64,000 nucleotides of DNA from Microbacterium kyungheense (GCF_006783905.1 NZ_VFPE01000002.1:682001-746000); one strand, 5' to 3'; counted from the first letter of the stretch, positions 24,850 through 34,204 are shown. Notes: generated from the letters alone by a model not told the origin. Numbers and translations: made by a program.

Positions 24850-26045
24850 GCCGCGGATCCAGGCAGGCGAGATCGGCGCGGTGCAGATCACGAAGCTCGC
24901 CGGAGGGCGGGTCCGTGCCCGCGCCCGGATGCGTGACGACGCAGGCGAGGTCCGGCAGCTCAAGGCCACGGGTACCACCGAAGAGGACGCGCGCGCCGAG
25001 CTTCGGCGTCTGGTGGGGTCGTTGACGTCAGGCGGTGCCGGCGCGCTCACGGGGTCGAGCACGATCGCCGAGGCGGCCGACGCCTGGTTGGTGCAGGCGA
25101 ACGCGCGTGCCGACGCCGGAAGCCTCGCGCACTCGAAGCTCGAGTCCTACGAGTCGGCCGTGCGACTCATCCTGAAGCCCATGTGCGGCGCCGTCACGCT
25201 GGATCAGCTCACGGTCGGTCGCTGCGACCGGATCATCCAGGGCATCATGCGCGAGGGCTCGCTCTCGAAGGCCCGCAAGGCCCGAGCGGTGCTCGGACTG
25301 ATCTGCGGCTACGCGGTGCGGGATGACGCGATCCCTCGCAATCCCGTCCGCGACGTGCAGCGGCTGCCGATGCCGGAGAAGAAGACCTCCGTTCTCACGC
25401 CGAACAGGTCGCCGCGATCCGGGACCTTATGCATCGGTGGCGGGCGACCGGTGGTCCCGGACCCCGCCCGAACTACCGGGCGCTGATCGACGGCATGGAC
25501 ATCATGCTCGGCACCTCGGCGCGCGTGGGGGAGTGCATCGGTCTGCGTCGCAAGGACGTCGACATGACCACCTCGCCGTCAACCGTGCTCGTCGACGGGA
25601 CGATCGTGAGCACCAAGAAACAGGGGCTGCACCGCAAGGATGCGCCCAAGCGCGCCCGCAGCGTCGACGGATCGCGTTGCCGGCCGTGGCGGCGGCGGCC
25701 GTGCGCAGTCGGCTGGTGCTCGCGGGGCCGGGGGAGGATGCGTTCCTCTTTCCGACGAAGACGGGGCGGCCGATGAGCGTGAGCAACTACGAGCGACTGC
25801 TGCGCACCTTCGTTGAAGACAACGCGGCCGAGCTGAGGGCATTGGGTGTCGATGTCGACGAGTTCACGACGCACCTCTATCGACGGACGACCGCGACGCT
25901 CGTCGAGCGAGCCGCGGGCATCACGCTCGCCTCGCGTCTCCTCGGGCACGCGAACGAGCAGATCACGCGTGCGAGCTACGTCGTCTCCGCCGTCGAAGTC
26001 GACCCCATCACGACCGACATCCTCGACGAAGTCCTCGGATCCTGA
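24842..26045 (+). pseudogene. Tyrosine integrase, full length but with two frameshifts
   Basis: Read across three frames it forms a complete phage-type integrase. N-terminal arm-binding domain: ITKLAGGRVRARARMRD. Core-binding domain: ARKARAVLGLICGYAVRDDA. Catalytic domain: the first Arg in MLGTSARVGECIGL, HLYRRT, LGHANEQITRASY with the nucleophile Tyr. The first frameshift is near 25404 (ACGCCGAACAGG where ACGCCGGAACAGG is expected, one G lost). The second is near 25670, again one base short. All catalytic residues survive, so inactivation looks recent or reflects sequence error. It would have recombined the tRNA-Gln att sites. Confidence 0.85.
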
Positions 26046-26064
26046 CAGGCAAGGAAGGTGCATC

Positions 26065-26730
26065 ATGCGCACAGGACGACCGCCCCTCGAAATGGGCACA
26101 CACGGCACCATCACCACCCACGTCGTCGCCAGCGGTCAGACGTGCGCAATCGCGCGACTGCGGTTGTGGGATGGAGAGCTCCACCGCGTGACAGCGACCG
26201 CCGACACCGCCCCCGCCGCTCGCGCACTGCTGAAAGAGCGGATGGCTGAGCGACTGCGATTCTCGGAGCTCGATGGCTGGCGATATCTCACGCCGCGAGA
26301 CCCCTTCGACGAACTCGTGTAGGTGTGGCTCGGCGACCTCGGGTGGTTCTCCGAAGTGAGCGCAGTCACCCATGCGCTGTGTGACCGCATCGTGCGAACG
26401 CAGCTCGTCCCCGACTTCGGAAAGATCACGATCCGCGAGATCACCGCGGAACGGATCGAACATCACCTGGCCGTCCAGAGGATCCAGTCGGAGAAGGCGG
26501 CCGCCCACTCGCGCGAGGTGATCGAGCTGCTCCTGGACTTCGCGGCCGGCGAGGGCGTGATCATCTCGAACCCGATGGGAGACACGCTGCGAAATGACAC
26601 GCCGCCACGTTTTGGTGATCTGGATACCCACAGGGAGATTGTCCGTGGACGGATTGCACTTCGCCGCGAAGAGCGTCTGCGCGAAGCGGGACCGGGGCCA
26701 GGGCGGCCCTCGAACGAGCAAGAGATTTGA
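26065..26730 (+). pseudogene. Second tyrosine integrase remnant with in-frame amber codon
   Basis: ATG 26065 follows AAGGAAGG. The first 85 codons give an integrase arm-binding domain (GTHGTITTHVVASGQTCAIA) and end FDELV-TAG at 26320-26322. The same frame then continues VWLGDLGWFSEVS, KITIREITAERIEHHL and VIELLLDFAAGEGVIISNPM, a core-binding domain. Integrases of this family have ELVE-WL here, so TAG most simply replaces GAG. The frame ends at EQEI just where the catalytic domain would start, next to a tRNA-like sequence. It has lost the whole catalytic domain and cannot work. Confidence 0.75.
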
Positions 26731-26743
26731 ACCGAGGTCAGGG

Positions 26744-26776
26744 GGTCAGGGGTTCGAGTCCCACTCGGGTCCACCA
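26744..26776 (+). other. tRNA 3'-end-like scar
   Basis: The stretch contains GGGGTTCGAGTCCC followed by CTCGGGTCCACCA, the look of a T arm plus acceptor and CCA, but no 5' half exists and the T stem pairs over only three bases. Its place directly after the truncated second integrase suggests an old attachment site of a different element. Confidence 0.45.
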
Positions 26777-27077
26777 AGGATCCCGGAAGATCGGGCTTAC
26801 GCCCGCGGGTCCGCTGTCTGTTGGGATCGAAAGGGGCTCGGTCGCTCAGAGAACTCCGGGTCGGGCAGCCCATCATCCGCGCCAGCGCACGCCAGGGCCA
26901 CGCGATTATCGCCGAACCCTGTACAGCCACCCGGCGCCACCGGCCCCCGGGCGTGGACCACGGACGCCCACGCACGCGCCTCTTGGAGGATCGCTCCGAG
27001 CCAGCGGCGCGTCCAAGCCGAGCGCGGACAGTCTTCGTGGGACGGATGCCTATGCAGAATCGGGTGGATTCTGTGGA
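26777..27077. other. Non-coding stretch of the island
   Basis: No convincing coding frame, repeat or hairpin was seen. Long frames here have improbable composition and no ribosome site. It is probably eroded sequence. Confidence 0.4.
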
Positions 27078-27275
27078 TCATCGCCGGGCGCGCGAGGGGA
27101 TGTCGGTTGGTTTTAGCGAGCGGAGGCGTTCCTTCACGCGGGGCTGAAGCACGGTTGAAGGTATGGATCTGTCCGCGTGCCAGTCCTCCGCTCTGGCCTC
27201 CGCCCATCGCTTGTCGCGAGCGGCCCGACGTTCGTCCAGCGTCTGGTTGTACGGCTGATCGGATCCGCTGCTCAT
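27078..27275 (-). CDS. Possible small hypothetical protein, 65 aa
   Basis: From ATG 27275: a charged, helix-prone sequence (LDERRAARDKRWAEARAEDW) ending in a basic tail. No ribosome-binding site of note and no recognised domain. The frame looks more protein-like than others nearby, but evidence is weak. Confidence 0.3.
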   Translation of the reverse strand: MSSGSDQPYNQTLDERRAARDKRWAEARAEDWHADRSIPSTVLQPRVKERLRSLKPTDIPSRARR

Positions 27276-27403
27276 CTTGTGACAGTAGGGCCTTCACATG
27301 TGCACGCTCTCAGAAACGGAGCGCGTCGCCACTCGAACGTCGGCGATCACTGCGGACATTCGCGCTCGAGCCTTGCCCTGTGACTGCGGCGTACGCTCGG
27401 TGG

Positions 27404-27601
27404 ATGGAACCGCCGAACGTGTGCAAGGCCAGATTCGACGAGGTGGTTACCGGCGGCCGCCGCCGCGTCACTGTCGGCATCGAAATCCTCGACCGGGAAT
27501 CCGACGGATCAGTCCCCACCGTCGCGTGGTTCCGCGGCGAGGAGTACCGCCTCGACATCGAGGATGCGGAGGGCGTTGCAGTCTATGTGAGACGCCTCTA
27601 G
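27404..27601 (+). CDS. Small hypothetical protein, 65 aa
   Basis: From ATG 27404, with a beta-rich pattern (RRRVTVGIEILD, VAWFRGEEYRLDIE, GVAVYVRRL). No domain recognised and no strong ribosome site. It may belong to the same style of small island proteins as those at 27734 and 29492, but clear similarity was not found. Confidence 0.45.
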   Translation: MEPPNVCKARFDEVVTGGRRRVTVGIEILDRESDGSVPTVAWFRGEEYRLDIEDAEGVAVYVRRL

Positions 27602-27733
27602 AGAGTTGCACCCCGCACTAACGGAGTTCAGTCCGGATGACCGGCCCAACGGGATGCTCAATTTTCCTAGAGCCCTGCCGATCCCGAGGTTAGCCCGGGA
27701 CAGGCGATCTACCGTGGCACGGGAAGAGGACGG

Positions 27734-28002
27734 ATGGGTCACGCCGTGCACCCGACGGAACTGATCATCGGTGACCACGCTTACGTTGCCTCCCGCACTG
27801 ACGACGACATGGCCGCACGTTGACGGAGGCGGTGCGCGCCGGCTGCCGCGTCGTGGAGTTGCCGCCTAGCTCAGAGATCTCCAGGTCAGTACTCATCAGC
27901 CCTGGCGTGCCGGTCTTCATCGCGCGCGTCCCCATCCCTGACGACCCGCTTGACGCGGTCCACAGCGACGTCGAGGACCCCCTCGGCCGGAGACTGGACT
28001 AA
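27734..28002 (+). pseudogene. Frameshifted copy of the small island protein at 29492
   Basis: Begins at ATG 27734 after AGAGG: HPTELIIGDHAYVASRTDDDMA, then shifts frame near 27823. It continues LTEAVRAGCRVVELP, RSVLISPGVPVFIARVPIPDD. These parts align in order with ELTIGEYVHRLPRAADEAA, LTDAVRAGGGVVTLP and VSILISPGVLVLIERTLVPDD of the intact copy, so this is a diverged, broken paralogue. Confidence 0.6.
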
Positions 28003-28286
28003 TCAGGTCGCCGGCGCTCGATCGATTCGCGGTCGCGGCTTTCTCAGTAACGATGTGACTGTCGTCTACGACACCAACGGTCAGCCGTGATGACGACGAG
28101 ATGCCTTGGTATTGAGTCCGCGTTCGTCGGCATCGGGAGCCGATCGGCATCCCGGCGTATCGTACGGGTCATGGCGGCGCGAACTCGAGCACGCGGTGCG
28201 TATGCCGGTTTGGGCGCCCCAGCGGCGTTGCCGGTCACGGATGCTGAGCGTTCCGCTGCTCGGCGCGATGCGGGCCGAAGTCGGCG
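28003..28286. other. Intergenic region without recognised features
   Basis: 284 bp between the broken paralogue and the lipid kinase. Nothing beyond random short frames is seen. Confidence 0.4.
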
Positions 28287-29280
28287 ATGAGCGCATTGGC
28301 AAACTTGAGCAGAGCGCAGCCGTACGCGGCCGTCATCTACAACCCGGCGAAGGCGCCTCTGGACCGGATTCGCGCGGCCGTCGCCGAACATGAGGGTCGC
28401 TGCGCGTGGGGTCCCACCCGTTGGTATGCGACGAGGAGCCATGATTCCGGGCGGGCAGCCGTAGGAGAGGCTGCAGGTGCCAAGCCGGCCGTCGTCATCG
28501 TCGCCGGCGGAGATGGCACTGTCCGCGCTGTGGCCGAAGTGCTGGCCGACACCGGTATTCCGGTTGCGCTGGTTCCCTCCGGCACGGGCAATCTGCTGGC
28601 GCGCGACCTCGGAGTGTCGCTCAACGACATCGCCGCCAGCGTTTCGATGGCGTTCGCCGGGCTCGATCGCTCGGTCGACGTCGGTGTCGCCGAACTTCAA
28701 GATGAGGAAAACGTTCGGCGCACGCACGTCTTCATGGTGATGGCGGGCATCGGGCTGGACGCGCAGATGGCGCAGAACACGAGCGCGATCGCGAAGCAAC
28801 GTCTCGGCTGGTTCGCGTATGTCACGCCGATTGCGAGGTCTATCATCGCCAACCGGCTATTCCATCTCACGTACCGAGTCGACAGAGGGCGGACGAGGTC
28901 TACTAGAGCGCACACGATCATCGTCGGCAACTGCGGCACCCTCACTGGCAACATGCTTCTGATTCCTTCGGCGGTGATCGACGACGGGCTTCTGGACGTC
29001 GTCATCATGCGCCCAGCGCGTCGCTTCGGATGGGCGCAGATCGGAACTCGACTCACGCTCCAGAACGCGGCGCGCCGCTCTCTGCTCACTCGGCGTCTAC
29101 TCGCACGATCACCGGATCTGCATGCGCTGGCCTACGTGCAGGGCAGACATTTTCGAAGGGCGATTCGAAGCTCCCCACGTCGTCGAACTCGACGGCGACA
29201 GCTTCGGTCACGCCAGCCGAGTACGGATCAGCGTCAGGCCCGGCGCACTGCAGGTTCGCAGCGTCGCCCGCGCGGAGTGA
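28287..29280 (+). pseudogene. Diacylglycerol kinase/YegS-type lipid kinase, frameshifted near the C-terminus
   Basis: Residues 1 to about 288 form a good lipid kinase: AVIYNPAKAPLDRIRAAV, the catalytic glycine loop VIVAGGDGTVRAVAEVL, VALVPSGTGNLLARDLG, the acidic FMVMAGIGLDAQM, and IPSAVIDDGLLDVVIM. A run of four T at 29150-29153 has one base too many. Reading past it restores FEGRFEAPHVVELDGD and a C-terminus ending RSVARAE at a stop at 29278-29280. As written, the protein instead runs 80 extra codons of shadow sequence. Such kinases phosphorylate diacylglycerol or sphingoid lipids at the membrane. Confidence 0.75.
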
Positions 29281-29491
29281 TTCGTCAGCCCCGGCTCGAT
29301 GGGGGCTCCAGCGAGGCTGCGGAACGAGGGCGCGCGAGAAGTCCACCGACCTCGATGGAGAACACACCGATGCGTGCGTCGCAACGTGCCCACCATCCGG
29401 GCCACTTGGGCTGGCGCACACTTCCTCACATTGTGCAAGCCCCACGGCGACCGCGGCGAGGCGGGCGTATGCTCAAACAAATCGGAGGCAC

Positions 29492-29770
29492 GTGTACGCG
29501 ATCGAGTTGACCATCGGAGAATACGTCCATCGCCTCCCGAGAGCGGCCGACGAAGCCGCAGTCCTCGCTGAACTCACCGACGCGGTGCGAGCTGGAGGCG
29601 GCGTGGTCACGTTGCCGACGTCGGCGGCGGGGTCAGCCGTGTCAATCCTGATCAGTCCGGGTGTCCTGGTGTTGATCGAGCGAACTCTGGTGCCGGATGA
29701 CGAAGGATCCGACCCGTTCGGCCCCGATGACTTCACGCACGACAACTGGCCGGCGGCAGAGGGATTCTGA
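29492..29770 (+). CDS. Small hypothetical protein, intact member of the duplicated island family
   Basis: 92 residues from GTG 29492, four bases after CGGAGG. Alternating hydrophobic pattern: MYAIELTIGEYVHRLPRAAD, ELTDAVRAGGGVVTLP, VSILISPGVLVLIERTLVPD, then an acidic tail (DDEGSDPFGPDDFTHD). No known domain. A frameshifted paralogue lies at 27734. The lipid kinase pseudogene separates the two copies. Confidence 0.65.
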   Translation: MYAIELTIGEYVHRLPRAADEAAVLAELTDAVRAGGGVVTLPTSAAGSAVSILISPGVLVLIERTLVPDDEGSDPFGPDDFTHDNWPAAEGF

Positions 29771-30072
29771 GATGAGCGCGGAACGTGTCACGTCAGATCG
29801 TCTCCGGCGGTCGAGAGTCTGGTCTGCGGTCCATAACCCTGGTGGCGTGGGAACGGAGCGCGGTCCGTTCCGCCGACCCGGCATCGCGCCGAAACACCAG
29901 ATCGCACCAGCAGCAGAGCGCGGCGGCGGGCGCACCGGTCGATCGACGTGCCCATGCCGGCCCTGATGCATTCAGCGTCCGCTGTTGCCATCGCTCCTGT
30001 CGCGTGTGCGCAGGAGGGCAGCTCGTTGGCCCATACGACGCGTCCGTGGCGGAAGGGATGAAACGAGGAGAC
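29771..30072. other. Gene-poor stretch of the island
   Basis: 302 bp with overlapping short frames of unlikely composition on both strands. No RNA gene or repeat recognised. Confidence 0.4.
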
Positions 30073-30265
30073 ATGGAACAGTCATCGCGCGCCCGGTCGT
30101 GCACCGTGGGGGATCTCGACGAACTCGATATCAGCCATCGAATTGGTGGTTGCCTTCCCACGACAGCTTGGCGGCGAGACTGTGGACGTTTTCGGTCCAC
30201 TACCCCTCACATATCTGATCGAGGTCGGTCTATCGATGCAGGCCGCGAAAACGAAGAGGGTTTAG
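30073..30265 (+). pseudogene. Possible small gene with a frameshift
   Basis: ATG 30073 follows GAGGAG. It reads MEQSSRARSCTVGDLDELD, then after about ISHRIG the adjacent frame gives VVAFPRQLGGETVDVFGPLP and LTYLIEVGLSMQAAKTKRV before a stop at 30263. The two halves each look like coding sequence. One base change near 30145 would join them. No family recognised. Confidence 0.35.
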
Positions 30266-30494
30266 TTTTCAGCCGAACGAAACGGCACGCGCTCGTTGGA
30301 AACTTATCGCCATAGGACCCCGGGCGCTTCACGACGGGCGCCCGGGTGCGTGCCGTGAAGGAGCCCCCGGTAGCGAACAACGTGACGTCCACCCCGCGGC
30401 GCACAAGCCTTCCGTGAGTAGGCTCGTCGCGCGCTCCCACGGCCCGTAGCTTATCGGCGGCATTCGCCAGGCGATGGCTGCCGGAATCGACCTT
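30266..30494. other. Intergenic region with one hairpin
   Basis: CCCGGGCGC (30319-30327) pairs perfectly with 30338-30346 around a 10-base loop and may terminate transcription from either side. Nothing else is seen. Confidence 0.4.
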
Positions 30495-30983
30495 TCACGT
30501 GACCACTGGCGCTGACGCCATCTGACCGGCGCGGGTGATCGTGGCCAGGACCTCCTGCAGGAAGCCGGCGACAACGCGGGCATCGTTGAATACCAGACGG
30601 TCGGCGACGGCGCGAAGGGTGGCAGTGAGCGGGTCGAGATCATCAGCGTTCACGGTGTCGTCGACCAGAAGGACGGTCTTCTTGCGGCGATCAACAGGGC
30701 TGCCGGCGACCACCACTAGACCGCGAGCCAGCAGCCGGCCGACCAGCGCGGTGCCTGACGGAGCCGTCAGCCGAAGGGCGGCGACGATCATCGACGTGGT
30801 CACCTCGGCCGTCCGTCCGCTCTCCAGCAGGAACCTCATCGCGGCTCGGTCCGTCTCGCTCAGCGATGTCCCGCGTCGACACCTCCCGATTCGCGCATCA
30901 GCGCGTCGCACGCTCTCCAGCAGCGCCCCGACGTCCGGACGCTGCGGCTCGGCTACGCCCTCGGCGGCAACCGTCTCCGACAT
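30495..30983 (-). CDS. MarR-family transcriptional regulator
   Basis: 162 residues from ATG 30983, preceded by AAGAGGATGAC; the longer upstream frame is not supported. Winged helix: SETDRAAMRFLLESGRTAEV, MIVAALRLTAPSGTALVGRL as recognition helix, then RGLVVVAGSPVDRRKKTVLL as the wing. The flanking helices form the dimer interface. No palindromic operator was found nearby. It is one of the few intact island genes. Confidence 0.8.
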   Translation of the reverse strand: MSETVAAEGVAEPQRPDVGALLESVRRADARIGRCRRGTSLSETDRAAMRFLLESGRTAEVTTSMIVAALRLTAPSGTALVGRLLARGLVVVAGSPVDRRKKTVLLVDDTVNADDLDPLTATLRAVADRLVFNDARVVAGFLQEVLATITRAGQMASAPVVT

Positions 30984-31153
30984 GTCATCCTCTTGTCCCC
31001 AGATCCCCGTCTCGCGGGACCGGATTGAAATTCGCTCAGCGCCTGATCGTTCTTCACCGAACATCTCGATGCCGAAAGGCGAGAACTGGCCCACTGCACC
31101 ACACCGATGCGTCGATCTCGTAAACCATTGACGAGTGTCGACGACGCTCGAAA

Positions 31154-31489
31154 TTGCGCGACTCGACGCTCGGATCGTTGAATCTCTTAAAGGATGAACC
31201 GGGCGCGCTCAATGCAGCCGATGCCGCCGCGGCCCGGGCGCTGGCGGACATCGCCACGATCAGCATCCTGCAGCAGCGGCTGGTCGAGGAGTCCGAACTC
31301 GCGCAGGCGCAGCTCCAGCGGGCGCTGGACAGCCGGGTGGTGATCGAGCAGGCCAAGGGATATCTCGCTCAGCGACAGAACATCGATATGGATGAGGCGT
31401 TCGCGCGGACCCGGAGTCATGCGCGCTCGACGCAGGCGCGAATCGGCGTCATCGCCGCCGACATCATCGCGGGGCGACTACTCCTGTGA
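31154..31489 (+). pseudogene. ANTAR-domain regulator, truncated at the 5' end
   Basis: The visible part, from about TTG 31154, starts inside the end of a GAF domain (LRDSTLGSLNLLKDEPGALN, with ADAAAARALADIATISILQQ). It continues into a complete ANTAR domain (ALDSRVVIEQAKGYLAQRQN, MDEAFARTRSHARSTQARIG). ANTAR domains bind paired RNA hairpins and act as antiterminators. Upstream bases do not encode the missing GAF portion in any frame, so the gene has lost its start. Residual expression from TTG is possible but unlikely. Confidence 0.7.
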
Positions 31490-31523
31490 CCGCGCCCGGG
31501 CGCCGCCCGCTGGCGGGATCCGG

Positions 31524-32614
31524 CTAAAGCGTTTGCCGCTGCTGAAGCAGCGGACACTCGAAGGGGTCGCGTTCGCCGAGCCCGACCCTGTTGATGTACC
31601 GGACGACGATTCCGTAGGACTGCCAGAGACCCGTCTCGGTGTATGCCACGCCGTGCTCCTGGCAGTAGGCGCGGATCGTCGCCGACGCCTCGCGGAGGTG
31701 CGGTCGGGGCATCGACGGGAACAGGTGATGCTCGATCTGGTAGTTGAGCCCTCCCATGACCGTGTCCAGCAGCCGGTTGCCTCGGATGTTCCGGCTCATC
31801 AGAACCTGACGACGGAGGAAGTCCACCTTCTGGTCGGCCGGGACGAGTGGCATCCCCTTGTGGTTCGGTGCGAACACCATGCCCATGCAGACGCCGAACA
31901 CCCCGAGGTGAACGCCGATGAAAGCGAGGGCGATCCCGGGCGTAAGCACCAAGAACACCAGCATGACCAACCCGACGATCCGGACGGTGAGAAAGGCGAT
32001 CTCGATCGGACGGCGACGCCGCGGTTCTCGTGAGAACACGCGACGCACGCTCGATGCGTGCAGCGAGAGACCTTCCAGCAGCAAGATCGGGAAGAACAGC
32101 ACCCCCTGGTGTGCGATGAGCCAGCGCAGTGGTCCGCTTCGGCTGGCGCGCCGACGGTCCGCCTGCTCCGGCGTGAACGCGATGACTGGCAGTTCGATGT
32201 CGGGATCGCTGCCGATCTTGTTCGGGTTGGCGTGATGTCGCGTGTGCTTGTGCTGCCACCACCCGTAACTCATTCCGACGAGGAGATTTCCGATCACCAA
32301 CGTGGTCCAGTCGTTCCACCGACCGGAGCGGAAGATCTGGCGGTGGGCAGCGTCGTGCCCGAGCATGGCAACCTGCGTGAGAACGACGGCCAGCACGGTC
32401 GCCGTCACCAGCTGTCGCCGATGAGGATAAGGCCGGTGAGCACACCCGCGATGGCGATCGGGGCCGCGACGAGCTTCGTCCAGTAATAGCCGTAACGACG
32501 ACGCATGAGGCCGCTTCGGGTCACGATCTGGGACAGTTCCGTGTAGCGGTTCGGCGACTTCGGCGTCGCGGACCGCACGGATGCTGCGATCGATCCGGAA
32601 GGAGAGACGGTCAT
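31524..32614 (-). pseudogene. Fatty acid desaturase, frameshifted
   Basis: The N-terminal piece from ATG 32614 (MTVSPSGSIAASV to GLILIGDSW, stop at 32405) and the C-terminal 294 codons from 32408 are in different frames. Together they make one membrane desaturase with all three histidine boxes: GHDAAH, HKHTRHH and NYQIEHHLFP. Four to five hydrophobic segments lie between them. The family inserts double bonds into acyl chains with a di-iron centre. The break falls inside the first membrane region, so the product is probably inactive unless translation restarts at GTG 32408. Confidence 0.8.
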
Positions 32615-32861
32615 CTTGGTGCTCCTGTCATGTGAAGCGCGCACAGATCGTGTCGCATCAATGACGAAGTCCGGGCCATCTGTTCTGAGAGTATCTCCGT
32701 GAAACGCTGCTTCTCGCGGCGTCACGGTGAACGCACAGGAAGGCGGCAACCGGCAAGATCGCAGGCGCCCGCGGGCAGCGACTGAGAGTCGCTGGATTGG
32801 CGCAGCCGCATTCGTCGCGGCCGGCGACGCGCGCGAGGTTCGCGCATCCTGTGAGGCGCAC

Positions 32862-33377
32862 ATGTTGGAGGCGTACCGTCAGGTCATGAAGACGCAGACA
32901 CGAACGAGCGGTGGAGACGCCGCGACGCTGGGCCTGGGATCGGTGCTGGTGGGCTCGTTGCCTGCAGCGCTGATGACAGGGGATGCCCCCGATCGTTACA
33001 CGGTGGAGGCGGTATTCAGTCGCCGTCCCGAGCGGGAAGAGGTGACGGCGATCCTTGGCGATGAGACTCGCGACTGTCTCACCAAGTCGGGATACCCCAC
33101 TGTTGAGGTGACAGTCTCCGATCGGCGCTTGGAGATCGCGAATACGAACCTGGAAGAGTTGCGGGATGGGCTGGCGAGTGTGCTCGCTGATCGGCTCGCC
33201 GAAATCAGCGCGGTCGTTCGCACGGCACGGGAGACGGCTGCCGCCCGGTTCGCCGACGCAACCGCCAGTGAGCATGAACGCGCGACGGCGGTGACAGCAC
33301 TGGCGGCGTCGGTGGCGTTCAGGACCACGGGGAACACGCAGGCGCATGCGCCAGATGGTGGCCGAGTCCACGCCTGA
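32862..33377 (+). CDS. Hypothetical protein, 171 aa
   Basis: ATG 32862 follows GAGG with five bases between; GTG 32727 upstream and ATG 32886 downstream are alternatives. A short Gly/Ala-rich region (SGGDAATLGLGSVLVG) is followed by an alpha/beta part (YTVEAVFSRRPEREEVTAIL, YPTVEVTVSDRRLEIA) and a long helix rich in Ala/Arg/Glu (LADRLAEISAVVRTARETAA) that could form a coiled coil. No family recognised. It is followed 55 bp later by the HIRAN-like gene on the same strand. Confidence 0.55.
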   Translation: MLEAYRQVMKTQTRTSGGDAATLGLGSVLVGSLPAALMTGDAPDRYTVEAVFSRRPEREEVTAILGDETRDCLTKSGYPTVEVTVSDRRLEIANTNLEELRDGLASVLADRLAEISAVVRTARETAAARFADATASEHERATAVTALAASVAFRTTGNTQAHAPDGGRVHA

Positions 33378-33432
33378 ACTGAGCACCTGCACGTCAGCGC
33401 GTCTGCAATTGCCGGCCCGAAGAGAGGCGCTC

Positions 33433-33927
33433 ATGTCCGCATGGTGGGAAGAACTTGTCTATGCGGTCACGGGGCGTGTCCGGCGTCACGATGACCTGCC
33501 AGACCTGCGACGGTTATCGTCGCGGTCCGTCGCACTGGAGCGGACGCACTACCTCGTCAACGATCGCGAGCGTCAGGGGCGTGCGCGTCGCGCGTACGTC
33601 CTTCGGCACGAGCCTGACAGCTCGCGAGGGTCAGTCAACATCGCCGTGTTCTCCAACGGGCGCGATGTGGGCTATCTGCCGACGGATGTGGCGGAGGAGG
33701 TGCGGCCGTTCCTCGACCGGATCGGAGGCGCCGCAATCGTCAACGGTGCCGGAGTGAAGTCCGGAAGTATCCGACTCTGGGTCGATCTGCCCACGCGGAG
33801 CGCGCTCCACGGGTTCGTCGGAGGGGAGGCGGCGCACATGACGGACACCGCCGAACGAATGGAGACAGCGGGAGGGAGCGAATCGGACCGGCAAAGGTTC
33901 GCCCGCTTCAGCCGAGCGGAGAAGTGA
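33433..33927 (+). CDS. HIRAN-like domain protein
   Basis: 164 residues from ATG 33433, with GAGAGG upstream. After a short N-terminus (MSAWWEELVYAVTG), residues about 70-115 read VNIAVFSNGRDVGYLPTDVA, AIVNGAGVKSGSIRLWVDLP, which has the AVxVxxNGxxVGYLP core of HIRAN domains. HIRAN modules recognise 3' DNA ends or stalled forks, usually attached to helicases or nucleases; here the module stands alone. The assignment rests on the motif only. A charged tail (DTAERMETAGG) follows. Confidence 0.55.
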   Translation: MSAWWEELVYAVTGRVRRHDDLPDLRRLSSRSVALERTHYLVNDRERQGRARRAYVLRHEPDSSRGSVNIAVFSNGRDVGYLPTDVAEEVRPFLDRIGGAAIVNGAGVKSGSIRLWVDLPTRSALHGFVGGEAAHMTDTAERMETAGGSESDRQRFARFSRAEK

Positions 33928-34056
33928 GGCCGGACTCGCGGACCGCGACGACGGTCCGGACGCTGTCTCAAAGCTGCGCTTTGCGAATGCAGTCCGTGCG
34001 GTGGGCGCCGGTGTCGCTTTCCGTTCTCACATGAGCAGCTGCCACGATGGTGATGC

Positions 34057-34081
34057 GGGACCAGAAACGGGACCAGAAACC
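34057..34081 (+). repeat. Putative integrase arm site, right
   Basis: Two tandem copies of GGGACCAGAAAC, 124 bp before attR, in the same orientation as the left copy at 24526-24550 and differing from it in two bases. Confidence 0.5.
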
Positions 34082-34204
34082 TCCCGCGGGTCCCAGATTC
34101 AGCCCGCCCGCGCCCGTGGTCGCCGGTACACTGAACCCATGAGAACCGCGGAAACACGCGGTTTCCTGCGCATGCAGGGTAGGGGAGCCGAGCCCCAGAC
34201 GACC

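Noticed and set aside
26320..26322. Possible pyrrolysine or other recoding at the in-frame TAG of integrase 2
   Set aside because: The protein also lacks its catalytic domain, the codon corresponds to Glu in relatives, and TAG is used as an ordinary stop by gltX, lysR and others here. A nonsense mutation is simpler.
26797..27297. 167-codon minus-strand frame in the island
   Set aside because: No ribosome site, improbable composition (many Arg, Pro, Cys, His singles) and overlap with a more protein-like short frame.
29146..29160. Programmed frameshift at the T-run in the lipid kinase gene
   Set aside because: There is no slippery heptamer with a downstream structure of note, and the shift direction needs removal of one T. 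Several other frame defects in the island point to decay or error.
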